Origin: Miscanthus floridulus
Lineage: Eukaryota > Streptophyta > Magnoliopsida > Poales > Poaceae
DNA length: 64,000 bases
NCBI RefSeq assembly: GCF_019320115.1
Contig: NC_089585.1
Coordinates: 145,407,769 to 145,471,768, forward strand
Reading direction: 5' to 3'
Below the pieces are notes generated by a model that saw only the letters and a program-made list of their open reading frames with translations, was not told where the DNA came from and did not search any database. Position 1 is the stretch's first letter. Each line of letters opens with the position of its first letter. This document shows positions 12,250-23,859 of this stretch, one piece after another. The position numbers were made by a program, and so were the translations under genes.

Positions 12250-13635
12250 CTAATCCTTAAACTCTCTTCTCTCACGGGCAGCACGCTTAAGCAACTTATC
12301 TTGACTCATCAATGTATCATTCATAGTATCAAGCTCAAGCATAAGTGAGTCAAGTGTGGGCGGTACCTCGTTTTCGTCATCGTCGACGTCGACGTCCTTT
12401 TTGAGCTTTGCTCCACCGTCAACCGCCATAGTGCAAAACCCACCACGGTTTGCACCGGCGACAAAGCAGAGACCGTTGAGCTTGTCCTCGCGCTTCTTCT
12501 CGGACTCATCGTCGGTCGAGGGAGAAGAAGAGTGATCATCGTCGGAGTCATCGTCGAGGTCGCTGAGGGAGGCGAGGAAGGCGTGTTCTTGAGCTTTGGC
12601 CTTCCTACAATACGCCTTCTTGATCGCCTCCTTGTCGAAGCCGCCCTTGGCCTTGTGCTTGCCGGAGGTGTAGTCGCGCTTATCCTTGCGCTTGCCAGAG
12701 TCGTACTTGTTGGTGAAGGGCTTCTTCTTGGGGCAGTGCATGACAAAGTGGTCTAGATCTCCACATCCATAGCATCCCTCCTTCGGGCCACCACTGCGTC
12801 GGCAGTTCAAATGGTTGTTGTGAAACCGAGAGAACCGACTGATGACGAGTGCCAACTCATCATCCCCAAGAGACTCCAACTGCTCCTCTATGACTGACAT
12901 CAAGCACGACAAAGAGAAAGAAGCTTGTGAAGGGTTAGTCAATGAACTTGAACCACTACCTGAGACCAAAGCCATGGTTGGTGCAGAAGGATTCTTGAGC
13001 TTGGCTTGGGTTTGGTAGTCGATCTCTGTGGACTTGAGCTTGCTGAAAAGCTCATCGACAGTGAGGGTGTCGTAGTTGGCCGATTCGATGATCGCCGACC
13101 CCTTCACATCCCATACCTTTCGATCAAGGGCATAGAGAAGCTTGAGCGCCCTCTCATGATCACTATAAGGTAAGTTGGCCTTGTTCGCTTTCATTTTGTT
13201 GACGATAGTCTGAAAGCGGGAAAACATGGCATCGATGGACTCGCCATCAAGCTGAGAGAAGTTCTCGTACTCGCGCTTGTACGTCTCATAGAGTCTGGTC
13301 TTGACCTGTGCGGTCCCCTTAGGATAGCTCTGAAGCCTCACCCAGATCTCTCGAGCTGTAGTACAATCGAAGACACACTCGAACTCAGAAAGCGAAAGAC
13401 TCGAGAAAAGCACACTGTGAGCTTTGCTATTTGCGTTGTGCTGATCCTTGTGATCCTGGGTGGTACGGGCCGCAACAGGGAGCACAACGTAAGTAGCATC
13501 CTCACAAATTTCCCAGACGAGCCAATCAATCCCCTGGAGATGCGCAGACATGCGGATCTTCCAATAAGGATAGTTGGACCCATCAAAGTGCGGTGGTTTG
13601 CCGGAACCACGCTCCATGTCGCCTTTGTGGATCAT
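12250..13635 (-). pseudogene. Copia gag with CCHC zinc knuckle
   Basis: A 461-residue open frame begins shortly after the primer site. Residues ~15-210 form the UBN2/Retrotran_gag-type capsid domain (PPHFDGSNYPYWKIRMSAHL, then EFECVFDCTTAREIWVRLQ). A zinc knuckle CYGCGDLDHFVMHC (CX2CX4HX4C) lies at residues ~288-301, followed by basic and acidic low-complexity sequence. It would package element RNA. The start could be the first Met or the Met seven residues in (MERGSG), the more usual start in relatives. It ends at a TAG that probably replaced glutamine; the frame continues beyond. Confidence 0.93.
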
Positions 13636-13663
13636 GGACTGATTAAGGTGGAATGATCCTTAA

Positions 13664-13678
13664 CCGGCTCTGATACCA
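13664..13678 (-). promoter_or_regulatory. Primer-binding site, initiator Met tRNA type
   Basis: Minus strand TGGTATCAGAGCCGG, two bases from the 5' LTR, complementary to the 3' end of plant initiator Met tRNA. It confirms element orientation. Confidence 0.95.
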
Positions 13679-13680
13679 AT

Positions 13681-15448
13681 TGAAGGACCGGAAACGGTGA
13701 CCAGAGGGGGCGGGTGAATGGGAGCCTCAAATTTCTTTTGAAGTCTTCGACCACTGTCCTAATATCAATCCCCAAAAAGCATACACGATAGACTTGATGA
13801 ACACGACCCTAGAGAAGGGTGGATACTCCCTCAGAACACAACGGGTCACCACAAAGCAAACGGAACACAGATCGGAGCCCAAACGAGCAAACTCCCAAAA
13901 GAAAACAGCACTACCCCTGCAAATATCGGACACGTCCGGTATTATATCGGACACGTCCGGTATTTTCGGACACGTCCGGTATTTTCAGCAGCAAGCTGAC
14001 CAAGGGAGAAAAATCCAAAACCCCATCAAACGGTGTCCAAAAAACATGAAATTTTTAACCATAGCTCTTAGACACCAAGGGAAGGTCTCCACCAAATTTC
14101 AGCTCAAAACTCCAAAGTTAGAAATATCGGACACGTCCTAGATCATATCGGACGCGTCCGGTATGAGCGAGCAGTTTCTTGGGAAAAATCAAATCAAGCC
14201 ATAACTTGATCAAATTAATTCCAAATGACTTGAAACTTTGCACAAGGGTTCACAATGGAGTAGAAAGGCAACCTCTAAAGGATCATGGCCTGAGACAAAC
14301 TCTAACTCTGTGAATCGAAGGAATTGAAGAATCCCCCAAAAAATAGGTCAAGAACTAAAATTGCCCGGATCTGTGATCTCGTGAGGAATTAGTGGATTTC
14401 CTTCAGTGGAAAGCTTCCACTCATGTGATTGATCGATCCAAGGCAACAAGAACGAACCAAAACAATCTCAAAACGAAGAATCGAGAGGGGAAATAAGAGG
14501 GGACAAAAGGAGCTTGTGAAGAACACCAAAATCACATCAAGAACACAACTAAATCATGAATTCCGGAGGGCATACGGTGGTTACGGCCACTGATTCCTTC
14601 AAAACCAAGTCACAATTTGAGTTGTGGACCTCTCTCATACATGGAAGCAAACTAGAGGAAGAAACCCTAAAGGAGAAAAATGAAAACTAGAGGAGGTAAG
14701 GGAGATGGGGGCTCCCTCATCCTATTTAACAAGGCTATTACACATTCCCAGTTTTGCCCCTGGATATAAATGAGTTGAACCGCTAAGCCCAAGGGCGTTG
14801 TTGTCCAACCCGGTGTAATCTTGATTCGACGACCACCACGCCTTCTCACCGGTAGCTTCGCTTCGACGCGAACTCCCCGATGCCGCCACGTGCCGTCTGT
14901 CCCTCCTCGGAACCTCCACCCGGGTTTTGAGGCCCAAACCCGTAAACCGTCCATCCGATGGTTTTGAGACCCAAACCATCAAACCGTCTGTGGGTAGCGT
15001 ACTCCATACGCATCCCCCGCCATCCGACGCGTGTCACCGCCATCCTCGACCGGCCAGCCCACCAAGTCCTCCTGAGCCTCACTCGACTCGCGCGTCCGCC
15101 GTCTTGACCCGGTCAACACCGTCACTCCATGTCTTCTTGCACTTGTCGATGCCCAAGTGTCAGCCACCGTGGCTAGTCACCCGGCCTCTGGGTCCCTCGG
15201 TCCAAGCCTCACGTCCGTCCTTCACTGCTCCCAGTCTGTCGGCACGGCACGTCCTCCTTGACCTTCACCTCGCCGTCGACCACCGCATCCGAGCTCCACA
15301 CCTGCACAACACAAGCCAAAAGACATGTCGCACACATAGCTTTCGCCATGGTAGGGTTAGTCACCACTCAACCCACTTCGTGGATCACATTGACAATCAC
15401 TCATCACAAAACGAACACACAAGGGTACTTGTCAACCTTGTGTTCGCA
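13681..15448 (-). repeat. Copia 5' LTR (1,768 bp)
   Basis: It matches 4,564-6,294 throughout with scattered point changes. It is longer mainly because of an extra CGGACACGTCCG unit near 13,940 (three instead of two in this cluster) and an insertion of about 18 bp near 13,780. Being the 5' LTR of a minus-strand element, it would hold the promoter reading toward 13,600. Confidence 0.95.
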
Positions 15449-15453
15449 TTCTC
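15449..15453 (+). repeat. Target-site duplication TTCTC (right)
   Basis: Exact partner of 4,559-4,563. Confidence 0.95.
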
Positions 15454-15673
15454 TGTACTAATTGGGCTGCTACCGTTTGTTACTCTTATTGGGCCTGCCA
15501 AACACAGTTATATGGAGCCCGTATCTCCTAACTGCCTTTGATGGCTGAGAAAGCACATATGGGCTTCTACGGTGAGAAGTTGAAAGCGACCCATCGGCTG
15601 GGCTGATGACCTGATGTCGCAAGTCGCATTTGCATGAATCGAATCCACTTGTGGAATACGAGTATGCGAGGAG
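15454..15673. other. Short gene-free interval between copia and MULE-1
   Basis: Unique-looking sequence that before the copia insertion was continuous with 4,500-4,558. It contains two GGGC(C)T motifs common in plant promoters. It may be the former upstream region of the broken minus-strand gene at 3,935-4,500; no coding region is seen. Confidence 0.4.
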
Positions 15674-15950
15674 TTTTTTTAATCCTTTTTTAAACAATAT
15701 TTTAATACTAATCCTAAAAAAATATTTGTAAATCTGACCCTTTTGGCGCCACGCTGTCGCGCCACATGCACTGGCGCGGCGAGCCACGGTGGCATCCGTC
15801 GTTGACCAGAGCTGGCGTGGCGAACACTGGGGCCCACCATGTCGTGCCATCGAGTCTGGCGGGACAGCGCTGTCGTGCTAGGCTGGCTGGCGTGACAAGG
15901 CGAGTTAGGTTTTGGCCGACCTAGCCCATTTCTTCTCTTTCTCTCGCTCT
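15674..15950 (+). repeat. MULE-1 left terminal inverted repeat
   Basis: The tip is a T-run followed by AATCC and ATATTTTAATACTAATCC. The inner part is GC-rich with TGTCGCGCCACATGCACTGG and GAGCTGGCGTGGCG, both with counterparts in the right repeat. It probably contains the transposase promoter, since the first coding exon begins about 570 bp further in. Confidence 0.85.
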
Positions 15951-16521
15951 CACCTCCAGGTCGCGAACCTGTCTATCGTCGCCACCGCCGCTACCGTGCC
16001 ACCCGACCCCCTCCTAGTCCGATGTGCTTCTCTCTCTGTCTCCCTGTCCATCTCCCTCCATTCCTATGACACCCATGGAGAAATAGGGAGTGGCCTAGGA
16101 GGCTTGCCGTGGCCTTGGTGCCTGGCCACGGTGGCGCCGCCGCCCTGCTGTCCATCACCGACCATTGGACATCGTAGCCCTATGCAGTAGACTGCTAGGC
16201 TAAACTCCATGTCCTCCATTTGTTGATTTGTTACCTTATTTCTTGGTTGCATAGGGTTAGGAAATTTGGAAGACTATGAATGTTTGTAGCGTTGATTGTT
16301 CAAATTTACTGCGTTGATTAGGTTTACGATAAGCATTGCCCGTGGATTCGACGTAAACTACGTGTTGCATGGACCTAGGTAGTTGATGCATGGGGGATTT
16401 GGATAGGTTAGTGTGTTTCCTTTGTTGACATGGACCTAGGTAGTGTATTAGTGAATGGATATGATTTATTTTCGAAATGCGTTGTTAATGTGTTGTTCAT
16501 GTGTTGGTGCGTATTTTGTAG

Positions 16522-19250
16522 ATGGATCGGTTAGTTCGAATATTTCATGGTGGCAAAGTGAAAGGAAACGGGGAGTTCAAAAGCATGCACGAACTTGTTG
16601 AGTTCTTTAGTGGACCTCCTACCTTTGATGCTTTGGTTAGCAAGTGCCGGGATAAATTTGGGTGGCCACTAAGTCTGAGAGGCAGATTTGACTGTGGGAA
16701 GGAATGGGTACATTATGTGTTGATGTGTTTGTCATGTGAGGATGAATGGAAGAACTACATAGAGGTTGTCAAGTGTAGCAGTGTTAGGTGCTTGGAAGTT
16801 GTTGTGGAGAAGGGGTCTAGCCGAATTATGATGGCTGTGGATGGTAATGTGGATGTGGAGCCCGTAGAGAACCTTACCCAAGACAAAGAGTTGTAGGCGG
16901 TTGTCGTTAGAGAAGTTGATAGGTCATGTGAGCCCGGTGCCTTGAATGATGATTTTGATGAAGAAATATTTGATGAGGACGATGGCAATGGAGATGGAAC
17001 ACATGATATGGATGACATATCCCAAGGATCGGAGGATGACAAAGTTGATGTTGCCTCCGCGGACGAAGATGACTTTACTTCGAGGCCAAGTACTTTGGAT
17101 GATGTGTTGGAGGACGAGTATGGGTCTGAGCCTAGTAGCGATGACAAAAGTGATTGGTGTGAGGGAGGGTTTCCAGACGCAATAGGAGTCCCAGCTGATG
17201 GGTCATTGAGAATGGAGTACAATGACGTTGAATTAAGGCAATTGAAGGCTGTCCATGTGGAGGTACCCTCGGTACCAAATTTCATGGACATTAGTATGGT
17301 TGACCAGGCAATATGTGACACTGGTTTGTCGTTGTTGGCCAATGAGGTACCAGATAGTGAGGAGGTGGATATAAAAAAGGGAATGGTATTTGATACGTTG
17401 GAGCATCTGAAGTATTTCCTCATGGATTATGTCGTTTGGTTTCACATGTCGTATTATGTGAGCCACTCGAACAAGAACAAGAGGTGCACGGTCCATTGCA
17501 AGAATGGATGTGGATGGGGTCTATGGGCTCAGAGGCAGAGAAATGAAAAGTGGAAGATTCGCAATGTGAAGCAACCTCACACGTGTCAATCTTCAAAGCC
17601 AAAGGGTGTGCACGCCCAAAATACAGCCCGTTACATTGGTCGTCGTCTCGTTGGCACGGTTAGGGCCGATAGTGACACATCTCTTTCAAGCATGATCGAG
17701 ACCATATTTAGGTTCACTGGTTATAGAGTGAACTACTCAAAGGCTTGGCGGGCAAAGCAGCATGCTATAGAGTTGCTATGGGGTGATTGGAAAGAGGCAT
17801 ACAACTAAGTTCCTAGGATTCTAAGTGCTATAAACACTACAACCCAGGCCTTAGGTCGTATCCTTATGTGGGTCGCATTGTCACGGACGTGGATGGTGTT
17901 CTAAAGCATCTTCTGCAGAGAGTTTTTTGATGTTTTGCGCAGTCCATGGAGGCCTTCAAGCATTGTCGTCCCTTAGTACTTGTTGATGGTACATTCCTGA
18001 CAGGCAATTATAGGGGTGTATTGATGATTGCCGTTGGAGTGGATCCGGACAATCAACTTGTCCCTTTAGCATTTGCTTTGGCTGAGGGTGAGAATGATGA
18101 CGGCTGGTGTTGGTTCTTGAAGCTTGTGAGACAGAATGTGCTCCATTCATGTCGGAACATATGCATGATCTCATATCGACATCACGGTCTGCTGATAGCT
18201 ATGAAAGAGCATGTAGATGGACGCCCTCCTCTTGAGCATCGGTGGTGCATGAGGCACTTTGCTACCAACATATCGAGGAGCCAGAAGAAAAAGGAGGTAG
18301 TGCAGAAGTTGAAGTCACTATGTGGGTGTAGAACCAAGGAAAAGTTCGAAGAGACGCTTGCCAAGTTACATAAGGTCCTCAATGCTAGGGCAAAGAGTTG
18401 GCTTAAGGATCAGATGCCTCAAAGGGACAATTGGGCTCTTGCAATTGATGCCAGAGGTCTTCGGTACGGCATGATGACTACCAATTCTTCATAATCATTC
18501 AACAAGGTGTTCAAGGGTATCCATGCAGTCCCCGTGTCAGGTATTGTGGAGTACTCGTTCAGGAAGTGCAATGAATACTTTGTCAATCGATGGAACATAG
18601 CAAAAGCGTCCAAAGAGAAATGGGGTAGAGCCGGTAGAAAACACTTGGATGTCTCAGAGATGATAGCTTCCAACCAAGTGGGATAGGCCTTTGGGCCATC
18701 GAGGTTAGTGTACAATATCAGGTCAGCCGGAGGAACGAACCTGAGGGGCGAGAAGTATGGTGGTAGGAATTATAGGGTGGACCTTGAAAAAGCAGAATGC
18801 TCTTGTAACATTCCACAACTCCTCCATGTGCCTTGCTCTCATGTCATTACAGCTTGCAGATGCAGCGGTGTAGACCACGAAAGTGAGAAGTTCATGTCTC
18901 CTTTTTACCTCATGTCAAACACTCTCAAAGTGTGGGAGTCGAGCTTCGAGCCTTACCTAGATCTGACACAATGGCCCGAGTACTATGGGTTGGATTATGT
19001 TCCTGACCCGGACCATCTGAAGACAAAGAAGGGTAGAAGGAAGAAAAAGCGGCTCTGTGGAGTTATGGACGCATCTAATGGGTATGGTGAAGATATGTAT
19101 GGTTTTGGGGACTTTGATGAGGCACCGGGTCAGGTTTGTTGCTCCAAATGCCACAAAACCGGTCGCACCACTGCCACTCATGACAAGCGTAAGAAGACAA
19201 GGAAATTTGCATCACGGAACGAAAGTAGTAGTGGTTCAAAATGTATAAAG
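16522..19250 (+). pseudogene. MURA-type MULE transposase, broken
   Basis: The start codon follows a splice acceptor (TTTTGTAG) and reads MDRLVRIFHGGKVKGNGEF, a typical MULE N-terminus. In order: an acidic region (16,942-17,200); the MuDR N-terminal zinc domain (VFDTLEHLKYF...CKNGCGWGLW...QPHTC) near 17,390-17,590; the MULE DDE core from 17,946 (LVDGTFLTGNYRGVLMIAVG); a SWIM finger (AECSCNIPQLLHVPCSHVI) near 18,796; and a zinc knuckle CSKCHKTGRTTATH near 19,142. Lesions are TAG 16,894, TAA 17,806, a frameshift near 17,836, TGA about 17,929, TAA 18,492 and TAG near 18,684. The second catalytic Asp, normally in ISDRH, reads Tyr (ISYRHHG). It ends at a good splice donor (AAAG|GTACAT). Confidence 0.9.
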
Positions 19251-19478
19251 GTACATAATAGGTCTTGCTTATATAATTCATGCATTTGTTCCTTGGTTTT
19301 TTGAGCATATAACATGTTTCATTCATATTTTATAGATTCTAACATTGTCTTTATTTTATATTTTGTATATTCTAACATTGCCAAAAAAACCATTTGTTCA
19401 TTGTTTTTGTAGCATCTACCATGTTTTATTTACTTTTTCCATATTCTAACGTTGTCCCATCGTTTTCACAATTGCAGC

Positions 19479-22400
19479 ATGGTGCACCCGCACTTCCCCC
19501 TTCTTGAGAAGTACTACAACAAGGACCACCGAGCGCACTTGATGGTCGACAACGGTGATGTAATTGATTTGCACACATTATTTCCTTTTCATGTATAATG
19601 TCTTACAAGGACCACCACTGGGGCAAATTTGCTACTGCACAGGTACAACAACAACAAAGCCTTTTAGTCCCAATAAAGTTGGGGTAATCTACCACATATA
19701 TACCAACAATGAAAAACCAAAGCAGCCGAATTCAATCTACCATTGCAATGCTGCTGTGCTAGAAAGATTTCTGTTGATACTTTCTTTCTTCCCCTAGAAA
19801 TGGTCACCAATCATCAAGTTGATTCATTAGGAAATGCTGTTGGGGTATTTTTGTTTTACTCTTTATTAGCAATCTATATATTTAGCAGGGCAAGCAATAA
19901 ATTTTGATCAGAGAGTGGCCTGCAGCATTTCTTCTGTTGGAATATTTTTTGGTAGATAAATCACGAGCTCTGATATTCATTCCAGGAGAAGAGAAAAACA
20001 CCATCCCCTGGATTTTTTTATATTGCATGCTTTGTCATTTGGACCATTACCATGCATTGAGAGCCAACATTTTTTTGGAATTAGGGATACATGGGGAGAT
20101 GAATACACATAGGCTGGGTCTCTAGGATGAAACAACTAGTGAAGTTGATTGATAGCAAATAGGCAAATACAGGCTACAGATTAGGACTTCTTTTTATAAG
20201 ACAACCAAGCTTTGGAATTCTGCCATCACTTAGCTTTTAATCTACACTTGCATATTCTATACTTCACTAACCCATCTGGACCCTGATCTGATATCTGATA
20301 CTTTGATACTCTTATATTGTATATATTACCACTACATTATTTTTCAGAATTATGTATCACTGTACCCGTATTGTCAAACCAAAGTCCCATATTGTTGATA
20401 CATAGATCCCATCTTATCTCTTCATCCCTCCTAATCTGGTAGGCGACTGAACCTCATTTTTGTAGTCACATGGAGTTCTAAATTACCCAAAAAGTGAGGA
20501 ACCAAATTTCTTTATTTGTACTTATTTAAGCCTGCCTTATGCCTTTGTGATGTTTGTTTTTCATTTCCTTGTACTTATTTAAGATATATTTGCCCTTTTG
20601 TAGTCACCTGGAGTTCTAAACATATATTTTATTTTCATGTATAATGTCTTAACCCTGTTATCGATTCTAACGTTGTTTTTTTGCAGGCCTTGGGCCCGCT
20701 GCGTCCCCAAACTCATCGATCGCTCGAGTGGGACGAGCGCTATGCCCCCTACCTCGCAAGAGCAGGGGCCAGTTTTCTAGGCTTGGCTAGAGCTATCAAT
20801 GCTGGTCTCCCAGACATGGATGGCCTCCTCCTCACCGCCTTCGTCGACAGGTGGCGTCTGGAGACCCATACCTTCCACCTACCCTCTGGAGAGATGTCCG
20901 TGCTCATGCAAGACGTTGGCTACATTTTGGGCCTTCGCTTGGACGGTCCGACAGTGACAGGCACGGTAGAGCCACTGCACTAGAAGGATATGGTGGAGTA
21001 GTTTACCGGCCATCGGCCACCCGACCCTAAAGAAGGGAAGAAGGAGAAGAAGACTTCGAGTGTTAGCTCAGCTTGGTTGCGGCAATGCTTCAATATGTGC
21101 CGTCCCCATGCACCGGACGATGTTGTTGAGAGGTACGCTTGTGTCTGGCTGTGGCACATGGTGGCACAGTTCCTGTTTCCAGACGCTTCTGGGAACACCG
21201 TCTCATGGATGGTCCTACCCCAGCTACGTGAGCCATGGGAGAACATCGCCCAATATAGTTGGGGTCTGCCACTCTTGCTTGGTTGTATCGGTAGCTATGT
21301 GAGGGATGTAGGAGGGCCAACCCGAATTCCAACATAGGTGGCTGCACGTACTTGCTTTAGATTTGGATTTGGGAGTGCATTCCTATCGGATGGGTGCATA
21401 GAGGCAGAGTTGCAGTAAGTACCTTCCATTTAATTGCTATATGTGTTTCATTTCATGCATGCACTATGTGAAATGCTTACAATTGTTTTGTTTTTCAGGC
21501 TCACATGGTGACTATCGTCCCCCCGTCTGCTACCTTTGGATGGGAATTAAGTCAGTTCGGGGTTAGCCACAACGGCGCTACGTTTAATACTCCAATGATT
21601 TGGATGTTTTAACTCCGAATTAGGTTCGTTCTACCACCGAGCCTTCCATTTATTTTTCTTCAGAAAGTATGAAGAAGGCCATTGACTAAGTACCACAAGT
21701 TACAGGTTGAATGGGATTCATATGACAGGCCAGACGTACGGGGGTTGAACATGGCCCCATATGTTTAGGCTGAGAAGGTGATGTGGTGATCCAATACTCC
21801 ACTGATCTTCTACTATGTGGTCGAGCACCACTTGCCCCAAAGAGTGATGAAGCAGTTTGGTAGGAAACAAAATTTCCCTCTACAGCATGAGTTGATAATC
21901 CATCAGTTGCATGAGTAAGCTGGACTTTGCATGTATCATGACTCACCATTTGATGCATCGTACAAGGCCTCAAAATGTAACATGTGTCGTCCTTGCAGGA
22001 TTTCGAGGAGGAAAAGGTTCGGTGGCAATGACTAGCTTGTAAAGCATGAAAAGTACGTGCAAGAGTGGAAAGCTAGAGAGAGAGTGGAACCGACTAATGG
22101 GGCTTACTGTGTGACCAGCGAGTACCATGAGTACCTGGCATAGCTTCATAGGTCCACATGAATCAATGTTCATCCACCGGTCTCGAGCATTCCAATAGAT
22201 GAACAAGGGATGACAAGGTCAAGCGTGCAGCCGCAGAGAGCGCCACTTGAGAACTACATGGTAAGCGTTTGAATTGAACTATGACTTCACGCAGCTTAAC
22301 TTGAAAAGTATGTGCTAATGATGATTATGCATGTACTCTAGGCAACTCAGCTAGCTCGCCTTTCCAATGAGGCCAAAGTTTACCTTGGACGTGCAGAGGG

Positions 22401-23100
22401 ACCGAGAATACATACCTAGAAGAATTTGCCAAGGTAGTACCCCTATGCCTATGTATTTTTGTACTCACCCAGAATGATATGTAACCACTTCTCATTTGAT
22501 ATGAACATGGTTGCAGAAAGTGATGACATCCTATCAACGCATGGCTCGCAAGTTGAGTTGCAAGAGAGACGAAGATGTACAAGTGCCACCTCCCGCATCC
22601 CAAGGACAACAACCCGTACAAGCCAAAGGGCAGCGATTGAGAGATCAAAGAGCTCCAGTGCAAGATGTAGGGATGACGAAGACAAAGACGATGAAGATGA
22701 TGATGACATCAATGATCCAATGTATGACCAAGATGAGCTGATGGGTTCCCAACTTGCTGATGCTCCTCAGGGTACACAAACCCAGGTGCGTGTTTCATTA
22801 CCAAGTACTACATGAGGCTGTATGGTTTTTCAAATAAGGTTGTCGATTCAACAGTTCAGCTATGCCCTCATGTTACTTGTTTCACATCATTGATATTTGT
22901 GAAGATGACTCCTACTTTACTATTTGTGAAGATGACTACCACTTTACTATTTCAAAATGTTACTTGTTTGTCATGTATGTTGTATATAGTTTGTGTAGAG
23001 TTCATCCAAACGCCTACGATGAGGTCAAGGAAGAAACGTGCGACCATGTGCCCGTGACCGCTCTAATGTCGGCAACCCTAATGTCCTTGCGACAAATCTA
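19479..23100 (+). pseudogene. Plant mobile domain (PMD) gene, broken
   Basis: Exon 1 (19,479-19,559) reads MVHPHFPLLEKYYNKDHRAH and joins in frame to exon 2 (20,687-21,414), which holds the PMD core: WDERYAPYLARAGASFLGLA, LLTAFVDRWRLETHTFHLPS, GEMSVLMQDVGYILGLRLDG and, after two TAG codons (20,981, 20,999), VVERYACVWLWHMVAQFLF and SWGLPLLLGCIGSYVRD. Exon 2 ends in a consensus donor GTAAGT. Later exons (YRPPVCYLWMGIKSVRG, PQRRYV.YSNDLDVLTPN, an acidic stretch near 22,670-22,720) are recognisable but full of stops. PMD proteins (MAIN/MAIL family) act in host gene expression and silencing and also occur inside transposons; here the gene belongs to the MULE. The first exon lies 227 bp beyond the transposase. 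Confidence 0.85.
19606..20631 (+). mobile_element. Probable retroposed insert in the PMD intron
   Basis: The ~1.0-kb segment is flanked by a perfect 20-bp direct repeat, TTTTCATGTATAATGTCTTA, at 19,586-19,605 and 20,632-20,651, typical of LINE/SINE-mediated insertion. Near its left end is CAACAACAACAAAGCCTTTT followed by AGTCCCAATAAAGTTGGGGT, a motif common in grass short retroposons. No coding region is present. Confidence 0.5.
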
Positions 23101-23204
23101 GGCCGTCGTTGTCGTCCTCGAGAGCCCTTCATGCCTAACCCCTAAGCTGCTACGTGCTTGCTTTGTCAACTATGTGCCTCTTTTGTGGACCATGGTATGA
23201 CTAT

Positions 23205-23395
23205 GTGGCTCTTTGGGGCACTATGTTCGTCATTGTAGATCTATGACCTATGTGTACTATGTGAACTTGGTCATGTATGCACTATGTGGACTATGTGAAC
23301 TTGGTCATGTATGAACTATGTGGACTATGTTAACTATGTTGAACTATGTTGGTCATGTGAGGGAAAATGTGGACTACGTCATTTGTGAAGTATTT
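23205..23395 (+). repeat. Tandem ACTATGTG-type repeats
   Basis: Degenerate direct repeats around ACTATGTGGACTATGTGAAC and TTGGTCATGTATG follow the last PMD exon. They are non-coding; probably a local expansion within the MULE. Confidence 0.7.
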
Positions 23396-23479
23396 GTATG
23401 ATATTGTTTCATGTCTAAATTATATGTGCAACTATATGTATGGAAGTGTGGGAAGATGGAAAAAATCAATACACATAGG

Positions 23480-23845
23480 TCTGTCGCGCCAGTTTCATTG
23501 GTACGACAGCCTAAGCGCACACTGTGCAAATGACCGTCGCGCCAACAAGGGAGGCGCGACAAGCCTATCACGCTAGCCGAGGTGGCGCGACGAGGAGGCT
23601 TAGGCCCGGCCAAACCATTTTGGTGTCTGAGCCTCACTAGCGTGATAGTGTCGCGCTAGTGTGGATGGTGTGGCAGTGTTGCGCAACTTGGCCTGGTGTG
23701 ACAGTGTCACGCCATACCAGGTGGCACGCCAGTGAGCCTCAAACACTAGAATGGTTTGGCTAGGCTGGCACTTGCTCATCGCGCCACCATGGCAAGCATG
23801 ACAAGCTTGTCGCGCCTCTGTCGTTGGCCCGATAGACCTAGGAAA
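23480..23845. repeat. Internal cluster of TGTCGCGCCA-type motifs
   Basis: Many direct and inverted copies of (T)GTCGCGCCA / TGGCGCGAC(A) and one-base variants occur here, for example CTGTCGCGCCAG, CCGTCGCGCCAAC, GAGGCGCGACAAG, GGTGGCGCGACGAG and CTTGTCGCGCC. The same motif is frequent in both terminal repeats but rare elsewhere in the window. The cluster lies between the convergent PMD and GRF genes. Confidence 0.75.
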
Positions 23846-23859
23846 AACCATTTTCTTGG

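Larger units (their letters stand above)
4564..15448 (-). mobile_element. Complete Ty1/copia retrotransposon, decayed, minus strand
   Basis: Two LTRs flank an internal region of 7.4 kb whose coding order on the minus strand is gag, protease, integrase, reverse transcriptase, RNase H, which defines Ty1/copia. The primer-binding site matches initiator Met tRNA (TGGTATCAGAGC) two bases from the 5' LTR (the right-hand one). A polypurine tract adjoins the 3' LTR. The 5-bp duplication TTCTC is perfect. Large size, LTRs of about 1.75 kb and a long 3' untranslated region suggest the SIRE/Maximus lineage, which is inference. The polyprotein frame is broken by a dozen stop codons and at least two frameshifts, so the copy cannot move by itself. 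Confidence 0.95.
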
